Below are positions 55,451-64,000 of a stretch of 64,000 nucleotides of DNA, in pieces. The notes beneath the pieces are model-generated. The model was not told where the DNA came from. It searched no databases and saw only the letters and a list, made by a program, of their open reading frames with translations. The translations under genes were made by a program, and so were the position numbers. Position 1 is the stretch's first letter. Each line of letters begins with the position of its first letter. The stretch comes from Siphonodentalium dalli. Its lineage: Eukaryota; Mollusca; Scaphopoda; Gadilida; Siphonodentaliidae. The DNA is taken from assembly GCA_032622095.1 (NCBI GenBank), contig CP136067.1, positions 77,836,705-77,900,704 on the forward strand, given 5' to 3'.

Positions 55451-56681
55451 CTAGCAGGTTAGCCCGCCACTGGCGGCATTCGTCCCATGGCTTTGGTCGA
55501 TCCATTAATTTTAGTTTTTCAATGTAACCCCGTACAGGACCGGGCTACTCAAAAACCAAATTTCAAGTCGATAGCTCCACCCGTTTCCGAGATCTGGTCT
55601 GCGCACGCGCGTATCTGGCGTCGCACGGGCTCGGCGACCCGATAAAATTCGTATCCGGGGCAAGATACATTCACATACCAAATTTCAAGTCGATAGCTCC
55701 ACCCGTTTCCGATATCTCGTCTGCGCATGCGCTGCACGGGCGTCGCACGGGCTCGCCAATACGACAGCGACGACCACCTGGTCAAACTACACTCACGTAC
55801 CAAGTTTCGTCCCGATCGGTCGAGGTGTTGGTATCTGATGCAAAAGACGAAATTGTGAGTGTTGGTCAATAGTCCCCGCCGTGAACCTCATCGTCGCAAA
55901 GAGCGGACAGTCAATTAACCCCGTTGTGAACCTCAATCACCAACGCGACGCAAACATGTGTTGCGTTCTAAAAATAGGAAAGCATTTTCTCTCTGCATAA
56001 TTCTGCAGATGCTAATAACGTTGCTCCCCGTAGGTAGCAATATCGTTGTTGTTGATATTTACGGCTTGGGGGCTATTTTCTTATTTAGCAAGTTTGAGCT
56101 CAATCGGTTCGAGTCTATAAAGGACACACTCATATATATGACACTTCCCGTGGGTAGCAAGTTTGAGCTCAATCGGCATTCCCTGGAATTTCCCGTAGAT
56201 TGGCAGATTCCAGTAGCTTTTTATAACGGTATATCTGGGGAGAAATCTGATGCTATATTCGTGATTATCTGGGATGATTTCGGTATATAACTATATACTG
56301 TAAAAACAAAGCGCGCCATCCGTGCTCACAGGGTTGGTCAGAAACAAATGTTTTTTAAATTTAATGTATGTTCCGTATATCTCTCTGCAGATGCAAATAT
56401 CGTTGAATGGCAAACAGACGCTCTTTATAGAGATGCGTCAAAAACAAACGCTCATTAAATAATCACTTGATTAACCCACGCCGTGCCTTTGCGGTGATTT
56501 GAGATTGGAGAACGGGTGCTCTGAGCTTTTCTAAACTGCGACCACGGTCGTGTCGGTGTGATTTGACACTTATATAGGAAGTTTGAGCTCAATCTATACA
56601 CGCGTTTTGGATTCTATGAAGTACACACATACACACATATATACGAAGTCTCAAAATATATAGTATAGATAGATAGATAGA
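55451..56681 (-). mobile_element. Helitron-like unit 7 (about 1.23 kb)
   Basis: CTAG at 55451. The right end is AAAATATATAGTATAGATAG with a short GATA expansion, abutting CTAG at 56682. It is nearly identical to unit 3, including the 110-codon frame at 55958-56290. The CGCTCTTTAT pair is at 56419 and 56449. Confidence 0.7.
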
Positions 56682-57200
56682 CTAGCAGGTTAGCCCACCA
56701 CTGGCGACAATCGTCAGAAACATGACAATTTTTAATATTTTTAATTATTTTTTTAATTATTTTTGTTAAGTAATTATTTAATTAAATATTTAGTTTTTCA
56801 ATGAGTTAATTTTTTTGTTTTTCAATGAGTTAATTGTGCCTTTTAAATTTTTTAATTTAAATTTTTTATTTTTTTTTACCCGATTTTGTTTTGTTTTTTT
56901 AATGAGTTAATTGTGCCTTTTTTATTTTTTAATTGAATTTTTGGTTTTTCAATTTTACCCGATTTTTTTTTAATGAAACCGTCTATGACACTTCCCGTAT
57001 TTAGCAAGTTTGAGCTCAATCGGTTCGAGTCTATAAATGACACACATATATATGACACTTCCCGTAGGTAGCAAGTTTGAGCTCAATCGGCATTCCCTGG
57101 AATTTCCCAGATGATATTCATGGGGAGGTCAAGTGACCAATTTTGAAATTTGCTGGTCGCATTCGTCTGTAGGTCTGAGGAATTCTCGGCTAGATATTGT
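56682..57200 (-). mobile_element. Helitron-like unit 8, truncated
   Basis: It starts CTAGCAGGTTAGCCCACCAC and resembles unit 1 (CGTCAGAAACATGACAAT). A low-complexity T-rich stretch and the TTTGAGCTCAATCGGTTCGA phrase follow, but no TATATATTTTG terminus is found before the sequence becomes unique near 57200. The array therefore ends with a 5'-truncated unit. Confidence 0.5.
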
Positions 57201-57625
57201 TACCAACATGACATATTTAAATTAATCCCGCCGTGGACCCCCATCACCAACGCGAAGTAATTTTGGTACCATGTGTTGCGTTCTAAAAATAGGTCGATTG
57301 CAGTGGATTCGTAGATGACGAAATATGAGTGCGACAGAGAATATTGTATGAAAGAGCTATATACCAGAAGAAAAAATAGCTGGCATTGGACTACATTTTG
57401 TCCATTCTGCAGATTTACTTTGCGGATCACCACTGATTTCCTATAAAGAAAACTGTATTCTTTTCGCAGCTGTACAGAAATACATCATATCATCTCACCG
57501 TTTTTGTAATGAGAATATCCATTGGAATAGTAGATCACCAATTGATTCTACATAACCACATTTATTACCTGCATACTCTGTACGATGATTCAATACCTTA
57601 CCATATCTCCTGAACCAGCCTAATG

Positions 57626-57656
<31 letters not shown>
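57201..57656. other. Spacer between arrays
   Basis: Unique-looking DNA ending in an (AT)n tract with CTATCTATT (about 57630-57660). No gene. It separates the minus-strand array from the plus-strand array. Confidence 0.5.
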
Positions 57657-57657
<1 letters not shown>

Positions 57658-58278
57658 CTATCTATTATATATTTTGGAAGATCTGTGTGTCTGTCTGTGT
57701 GTGTGTGTGTCTGTGTGTTCGCGATGAACTCGAAAACGTCCCAACCGATTTCGATGAAACTTGGTATGTGGGGGTATTTTCGGCCGGGGACGAACATAGG
57801 CATATTAATTTGTCCGTGCGACGTCACCTTGACCTTGAAATCGGGTCATTTCAAGGTCAAACGCCCGAATATCACGGGATTTCGATGAAACTTGGTATGT
57901 GGGGGTACTTTCTTATGGCGAGTCTCATAAGCATATTCATTTGCCCGTGCGACGTGACCTTGACCTTGAAATCGGGTAACTTCAAGGTCAAATCGCCAAT
58001 TTTGATGGGATTTCGACGAAATTTGATACGTTGGGTTACTTTTGTTCACTGATTGATTTGGACGGGTCCAATCGTGACCCCGACCAGACCTTGACCTTCA
58101 AAATGATCAATTCAAGGTCAAATCGGGTAAAACCGGATGGATTTCGACGGGCACGTTTGTCGGGTACTTTTGTCCGGGCAGTGTTTTGGACTGGTCAAAT
58201 CGTTACCCCCACTTGACCTTGACCTTCAAAATGGACAATTCAAGGTCAAAGCCCGGACGAAGTCGGGTCACCTTCTAG
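57657..58278 (+). mobile_element. Helitron-like unit A of the plus-strand array
   Basis: The 5' end is TCTATTATATATTTTGGAAG, then a GTCTGTCTGTGTG tract. Internal repeats of TGACCTTGACCTTGAAATC and TTCGATGAAACTTGGTATGT follow. It ends with the hairpin CCCGGACGAAGTCGGG, TCACCTT and CTAG (58275-58278). The next base starts unit B. Non-coding, non-autonomous. Confidence 0.75.
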
Positions 58279-59015
58279 TCTATTATATATTTTGGAAGAT
58301 CTGTCTGTCTGTCTGTCTGTGTGTTCGCAATGAACTCGAAAACGTCCCACCCGATTTCGATGAAACTTGGTATGTGGGGGTATTTTCGGCCGGGGACGAA
58401 CATAGGCATATTAATTTGTCCGTGCGACATGACCTTGACCTTGAAATCGGGTCATTTCAAGGTCAAACGCCCGAATATCACGGGATTTCGATGAAACTTG
58501 GTATGTGGGGGTACTTTCTTATGGCGAGTCTCATAAGCATATTCATTTGTCCGTGCGACGTGACCTTGACCTTGAAATCTGGTCATTTCAAGGTCAAACG
58601 CCCGAATATCATGGGATTTCGATGAAACTTGGTATGTGGGGGTACTTTCTTATGGCGAGTCTCATAAGCATATTCATTTGCCCGTGCGACGTGACCTTGA
58701 CCTTGAAATCGGGTAACTTCAAGGTCAAATCGCCAATTTTGATGGGATTTCGACGAAATTTGATACGTGGGGTTACTTTTGTCCACTGGGTGTTTTGGAC
58801 GGGTCAAATCGTGACCCCGACCTGACCTTGACCTTCAAAATGATCAATTCAAGGTCAAATCGGGTAAAACCGGATGGATTTCGACGGGCGCGTTTGTCGG
58901 GTACTTTTGTCCGGGCAGTGTTTTTGGACTGGTCAAATCGTGACCCCACTTGACCTTGACCTTCAAAATAGACAATTCAAGGTCAAAGCCCGGACGAAGT
59001 CGGGTCACCTTCTAG
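58279..59015 (+). mobile_element. Helitron-like unit B
   Basis: It begins TCTATTATATATTTTGGAAG immediately after the CTAG of unit A and ends in the same hairpin and CTAG (59012-59015). It has one more internal copy than unit A of the about 122-bp repeat carrying GTGACCTTGACCTTGAAATC and GAAACTTGGTATGTGGGGGT. Confidence 0.75.
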
Positions 59016-59748
59016 TATTATATATTTTGGAAGATCTGTCTGTGTGTCTGTGTGTGTGTTCGCGATGGACTCGAAAACGGCCGAGCCGATTTCGATGAAA
59101 CTTGGTATGTGGGGATATTTTCGGCCGGGAACTGACATAGGTCTATTAATTTTCCCGTGCGACGTGACCTTGACCTTGAAATCGGGTAATTTCAAGGTCA
59201 AACGCCCGAATATCAAGGGATTTCGATGAAACTTGGTATGTGGGGGTACATAAGGCCGGGGAGTGGCATAAACCTATTAATTTGCCCGTGCGATGTGACA
59301 TTGACCTTGAAGTCGGGTCATTTCAAGGTCCAACGCCCGAATATCATGGGATTTCGATGAAACTTGGTATGTGGGGGTACTTTCGTATGGGGAGTCTCAT
59401 AAGCATATTCATTTGCCCGTGCGACGTGACCTTGACCTTGAAATCGGGTCAATTCAAGGTCATATCGCCAATTTTGATGGGATTTCGACGAAATTTGATA
59501 CGTGGGGTTACTTTTGTCCACTGAGTGTTTTGGACGGGTCGAGTCGCGACCCCAACCTGACCTTGACCTTCAAAATTATCAATTCAAGGTCAAATCGGGT
59601 ATAACCGGATCGATTTCGACGGGCACGTTTGTCGGGTACTTTTGTCCCGGCAGTGTTTTGGACTGGTCAAATCGTGACCCCACTTGACCTTGACCTTCAA
59701 AATGGACAATTCAAGGTCAAAGCCCGGACGAAGTCGGGTCACCTTCTA

Positions 59749-59749
<1 letters not shown>
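59016..59749 (+). mobile_element. Helitron-like unit C
   Basis: It begins TATTATATATTTTGGAAG (TC lost at the junction) and ends at the hairpin plus CTAG (59746-59749), followed by an (AT)n tract. The internal repeats are more diverged than in A and B. Confidence 0.75.
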
Positions 59750-59784
<35 letters not shown>

Positions 59785-59820
59785 CCGTTTATATAGTACT
59801 TGAGCGTAGAGTGTATATAT
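59750..59820. repeat. (AT)n tract and short spacer
   Basis: About 30 bp of AT dinucleotide followed by about 40 bp of unique sequence before the palindrome. Confidence 0.9.
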
Positions 59821-59939
59821 GATCCAAAATAATGGAGACATGACTTATAAAACGATCATTTAATACATTTGTAAGTCTATCCCTAGACTTACAAATATAT
59901 TAAATGATCGTTTTATAAGTCATGTCTCCATTCTTTTGG

Positions 59940-59942
<3 letters not shown>
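59821..59942. repeat. 122-bp near-perfect palindrome
   Basis: GATCCAAAATAATGGAGACA at the left is mirrored by TGTCTCCATTCTTTTGGATC at the right. The arms meet at a tiny loop near 59880 (AAGTCTATCCCTAGACTT). It sits between two AT tracts and between oppositely oriented Helitron-like units. Confidence 0.9.

Positions 59943-59979
<37 letters not shown>
59943..59979. repeat. (AT)n microsatellite
   Basis: About 37 bp of AT dinucleotide abutting the CTAG end of the next element. Confidence 0.95.
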
Positions 59980-59980
<1 letters not shown>

Positions 59981-60899
59981 TAGCAGGTGGACCCGACTTC
60001 GTCCGGGTTGTTTCCCCTCTGCTTTTCGGCGAATTGCGCGATTTGACCTTGAATTGTCCATTTTGAAGGTCAAGGTGAGGTGGGGTCACGATTTGACCCG
60101 TCCAAAACACTGCCCGGGACAAAAGAACCCGACAAAAGTACACGTCGATATCCATCCGGTTTTACCCGATTTGACCTTGAATTGATCATTTTGAAGGTCA
60201 AGGTCAGGTCGGGGTCACGATTTGACCCGTCCAAAACACTCAGTGGACAAAAGTAACCCTATGTATCAAATTTCGTCGAAATCCCATCAAAATTCGCGAT
60301 TTGACCTTGAATTGACCCGATTTCAAAGTAACGGTCACGTCGCACGGGCAAATGAATAGGCTTACGACACTCCACATACGAAAGGATCCCTAGACACTAA
60401 TTTTCATCGAAATCCCGTGATACTCGGCGTACCCGACAAAAGTACCCGTCGAAATCCATCCGGTTTTCCCGATTTGCCCTCGAATTGATCATTTTGAAGG
60501 TCAAGGTCAGGTCGAGGTCACGACTCGACCCGTCCAAAACACCCAGTGGACACAAGTAACCCTACGTATCAAATTTGGTCGAAATCCCATAAAAATTTGC
60601 GATTTGACCTTGAATTGACCCGATTTCAAGGTTAAGGTCACGTCGCACGGGGAAATGAATAGGCTTACGACACTCCCATACGAAAGTATCCATAGACACT
60701 AATTTTCATCGAAATCCCGTTATACTCGGGCGTTCGACCTTGAAATGACCCTATTTCAAGTTCAATGTCACGTCGCACGGGCAAACTAACAGGCCCATGC
60801 CACTCCCCGGCCGAAAGTATCCCACATACCAAGTTTCATCGAAATCGGCTCGGTCGTTTTCGAGTCCATCGCGAACACACAGACAGACACCCCCCCCCC

Positions 60900-60930
<31 letters not shown>

Positions 60931-60959
60931 GCACATATCTTCCAAAAATATATAATAGA
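59980..60959 (-). mobile_element. Helitron-like unit D, reversed and diverged
   Basis: Read on the - strand, it starts TCTATTATATATTTTTGGAAG and ends CCCGGACGAAGTCGGG, TCCACCTG and CTAG (59980-59983 on +). It has the same TGACCTTGA/TCAAGGTCA-rich interior as units A-C but is more diverged. The 5' dinucleotide tract has become a long C run with (AC)n. Confidence 0.75.
60890..60930. repeat. Poly-C and (AC)n tract
   Basis: About 27 C followed by AC repeats, in the place where units A-C carry GTCTGTCTG-type DNA on the other strand. Confidence 0.95.
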
Positions 60960-61874
60960 TAAACAAAGAGATTTACTTTTGCAGGAATGTATATATTATA
61001 TTATGTTCAATAAAATATGGAATGAAATCTGAACACAATTCAATTTTGGACAACAAGAGACATTCATTGTGTGATCAAAATATGGATACTTTCCGCCAAA
61101 TGTTGGATGTGCTTTAACTACATAAGTGCCGATATTTTTCTGTAGAAATTTTTCGAACAATTTTGCAATATGGTTCAACATTGAGGTGCATTTAGTTTAG
61201 CAATCACAAACGTCAAATATATTTTCATTTAGCTACTGTAACCATGTATCCCCAATCGGCGCATATCGGGATTGAAACAGTTTCGCCTTATTGCTGGTGG
61301 TCTCGTGATGGTTTGGTACCTTAATGCGCTATGCACGTTGGCACTGAGCCACCACCACTGGAATAAGGTATGTGAATTATAGAACACTCCAAATACATGT
61401 CGCGTCACGTCACATGCCCTCACGCACCCGTGGCGACTGGTGGGGTGTGTCATCCCCAACTTTGATCAAAATGTTCAACAGTTGATCATTTCATTTCAGT
61501 TGAACGGATCAGACCAAAAAGATAATCATGATAGTTTGATTTTCCACCATGTAGTTCATTTTAAATGTGCCGTTTCAAACCATGCAATAGTAGAATATTT
61601 CCTTGTTTAGGTCAAAGTGTTAGAACGAAATGTTGTATAAGTTGGATAATTTCATTTCATAGGGGGGGGGGGTCAGATGAACATTTCCAACAGGCGGTAA
61701 GCTCGAGTACCAGTTGGAAAATTTCAACTCATGGTGTGCAATTAGAATTGCGTGTGATGGGTGCAGAAGGAAATTCTATAATGGACATCCCATCCCAAAC
61801 GGAGAACCTCTATATATAATGGACATCCCATCCCAAACGGAGAACCTCTATAGCCGCGACCCTGCATCAATTAA
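60960..61874. other. Intergenic, nothing firmly supported
   Basis: Unique-looking, with a solitary G run near 61663. No gene, RNA or element recognised except the small duplication at 61777-61850. Confidence 0.4.
61777..61850 (+). repeat. 38-bp direct duplication
   Basis: ATAATGGACATCCCATCCCA and AACGGAGAACCTCTATA occur twice, 38 bp apart, without differences. Confidence 0.95.
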
Positions 61875-62367
61875 AGGCACGTGAGGCCTTAGTTGTCGAA
61901 AATATTCATATTTGTTCCATTCACCGTAAACAGAAAAACATTAAAACGCACACAGTTTCGTTCATATATACCATGACCATCGCGTAAACAGCATGTTATC
62001 ATAAAGATTTACTATATTTTACCTAAGCAAGAGCCTGATTGTGTTACAGAAGACAACACAATGCTGCTGGCTAATCACACACAAATGGCATAAACGCTCT
62101 TTATTCGTTCCATATCAGGAATTCACCCACAAAGAACGCTCTTTATGTTTACCATCATAATATAAACAAACACCAGAAAAGTTACTTTTTATGCTTTTGT
62201 TTACATAACAATGGTCAAAAATATGACAATAACATACTGTTTATGCGATATTTCTTATTTGTATACGGACAAAGTCTGTCTACATTTTGTTGTTCTTTTG
62301 TTTGTGACGGTTTTTGAAGGGTGGAAATATTTTCACAGGATACCCACCGCCAAGGCCAACCGTACCT
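61875..62367 (+). mobile_element. TTAA-flanked MITE, 493 bp, copy 3
   Basis: TTAA lies at 61871-61874 and 62368-62371, with ends as in copies 1 and 2. The CGCTCTTTAT pair is at 62095 and 62137 (42 bp). It is nearly identical to copy 1, so both moved recently. Confidence 0.85.
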
Positions 62368-62394
62368 TTAATTGTTTTGACACATTGAGAAAAA

Positions 62395-62875
62395 GTTAGT
62401 TAATATGACTAACTTAGGAAATATGGTGATATTTGGCAGAGCAGCATGTTATATGCATGTACTTGTCCCCGAGACATGCAGAGCGTTGCCCTTTGTACAT
62501 GCATTGGACTATGTGTGACACACAAGGCGCCGAGTTTAGAAGCTGCATGCATGGGTTTTGAGACAGTGCAATTTTTTCGGGTGAAGGTTGGGATTAGAAC
62601 ACCGGCACGTGACGGCGAGTGCGCATTGTGACGTCAATACCACACGGCACCGAAGTTGTCTCGGGCCGGGGTTCGAATCCCACCGAATCCCAAAACATTG
62701 CACTGTCTCAAAAACCCATGTAATTTAGGATATATAGTCAAAAGTTTGTCCACATTATGACTAACTTGGGTTAGTCATAATGACTAAGACGGTGAGTTAG
62801 TCACAATAATATGATTGTGTTAGTCAAATGACTATGATTAAGTTATAATCACCAGTAATACCTCTTAGTCAGTGG
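62395..62875. repeat. Dispersed TGACTAA/TTAGTCA heptamers
   Basis: The heptamer or its complement occurs about seven times, at about 62407, 62757, 62772, 62781, 62797, 62819 and 62868. Most are packed into 120 bp, on either side of the tRNA-like palindrome. It resembles an AP-1-type half-palindrome, but function is unknown. Confidence 0.5.
62549..62720. mobile_element. Palindromic element with tRNA-like B box
   Basis: GCATGGGTTTTGAGACAGTG (62549) is mirrored by CACTGTCTCAAAAACCCATG (ending 62720). The right arm contains GGTTCGAATCC at 62670-62680, an exact tRNA/SINE internal promoter B box, preceded by GGGCCGG. The left arm holds the decayed reverse complement (GGATTAGAAC). No A box or full cloverleaf was found, so this is a tRNA-derived fold-back element, not a tRNA gene. 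Confidence 0.55.
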
Positions 62876-64000
62876 GGAGTTGATAAATGTAATTTGGTAG
62901 AAATTTTGTTTAAAGTAAATCGAAGACTCAACCAGATAATATGCAATATGTGTTATGAGCCAAAACATTCAAGCTAATATAATCTAAGCATGAATTGTAC
63001 TATGTATATCCATAGAAAAAAAACGTACTCCTGACACAATCCCTTCATGTTTGCATTATGGACATGTCATTTACATTTATGGATAGTGTGAACATATTAT
63101 ATATTCCCTGAAATTATAGAAGTCCAGCAAAACTGGTTGAACAGAACTAACGCGTGATATACTGTCAGAGCCTTGTTATAATTCAACCACTTTTCGCTGG
63201 CCTCCCTGGGTCTCCGGTGGTTTCGTTGAATATGGTTGATTCATATGTCAAAACGAACGAGACTATTACAGGAACATCAGGTTCGATCGACATATCTATG
63301 TTTATATCTGTACCTATATATAGCATTGACATTCTGATCACGTTTTGTTGGCATGCACAAGATACCCAATTCGCGAGCAGGTAAAGATTGACGTCAAAAG
63401 CGGACCGATCACCGTTTAAAAGTTCTCCAGATATATGGAAGCATGTTTTCATGTCAACATACATGTTGGTTATAAGCGACATGAGATAATGCATAAATCC
63501 ATAAACTCCATGAAATTTATAAAACGACAAATAAATGTACCTATATACATAATGAATATACACCAGGAACCGTATATGCGAACGAAACCAGAATCTTGTG
63601 GAAATCATGTCCACAAATTCAATTGAAGATTATTATATACCATGCATGGCTGCATTATTGCTATATTTTTACAAGATCAAATGGAATGCGGTTTTGTTAG
63701 GCAGCTTACACATGACATGAAGTGCAAATTATTTCATCGCAATACAGAGGTCTCCCAAATCACCACAAGAGGGAGTCGCGTGTATGTTGGTGAAGTGAGT
63801 ATATAAGTGACATAGCGTCGATTCAATATTCATATGAACAACGGGAGATATATTTCACGGTGATTTTGTGTGTCTAGTCTGTAGAAAGTCATACCCATGA
63901 ATGCAGGCTTCCGATTTGTATGGTTTTTTCAGTTAGAACAAAAAACAATGTAGTCATAAAAACTCCGATTAATATGAGGGACATGCACAGCACATGCAGC
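62876..64000. other. Intergenic, nothing firmly supported
   Basis: The - strand frame at 63183-63614 (143 codons) has no recognisable domain, and an opposed + frame overlaps it. No splice or polyadenylation context was seen. Confidence 0.35.

Noticed and set aside
51314-56290. Identical 110-codon open frames at 51314-51646, 54735-55067 and 55958-56290
   Set aside because: Identity extends over the whole non-coding unit, and the frame reads through the TTTGAGCTCAATCGG phrase that also occurs outside any frame. It is a duplication by-product, not a gene family.
63183-63614. 143-codon - strand frame
   Set aside because: An opposed + frame covers part of it, there is no known family, and length alone is not convincing in this composition.

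Overview
This window is AT-rich animal DNA, not prokaryotic. It has one clearly recognisable gene: a two-exon Hox gene on the + strand (exon 1 at 37576-38164, a 6.2 kb phase-1 intron, exon 2 at 44344-44654). The joined product is 299 residues, with the YPWM hexapeptide just before the intron and an Antp-class homeodomain in exon 2. KLTGP follows the homeodomain almost directly. That is the published Lox5 parapeptide, so I call the gene Lox5, the spiralian (mollusc, annelid, brachiopod and relatives) central-class Hox gene. The window is therefore most likely part of a spiralian Hox cluster. No other Hox exon was recognised in the flanks.

Layout. 1-33000 is intergenic DNA with scattered non-autonomous mobile elements: two fold-back elements, an oligo-G-ended element, TTAA-flanked MITEs, CCGT-headed arrays with a period near 165 bp, palindromic repeats, and two or three coding-like fragments. 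The best fragment is an ATG-less, possibly 3'-terminal exon at 12588-12921 with an AATAAA 150 bp downstream. 33000-46350, around Lox5, is comparatively repeat-poor. It holds a TATA-less promoter-like stretch with inverted CCAAT boxes, a CCATAAA site and a GTCACGTGAC palindrome 22 bp before the ATG.

46357-61000 is almost solid mobile DNA. 47600-57200 is a head-to-tail array of Helitron-like elements on the - strand. 57657-59749 is a second array of three on the + strand, and a further reversed element lies at 59980-60959. All share ends of the Helitron kind: a 5' TCTA-N-TATATATTTTG terminus, and a 3' hairpin followed 7-9 bases later by CTAG. Units abut with no spacer or nearly none. Three stretches of about 1.2 kb in the first array are nearly identical, so the amplification is recent.

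Most novel signals: (1) the tandem Helitron-like arrays 3-16 kb downstream of a Hox gene; (2) a 10-bp motif, CGCTCTTTAT, present more than 25 times, usually as same-strand pairs 41-42 bp apart (about four helical turns) or 30-31 bp apart (about three turns), shared by otherwise unrelated repeat families; (3) three copies of a 493-494 bp TTAA-flanked MITE, one nested in a Helitron-like unit and with a reconstructable empty site. All calls are from reading the sequence by eye. No database search was possible.
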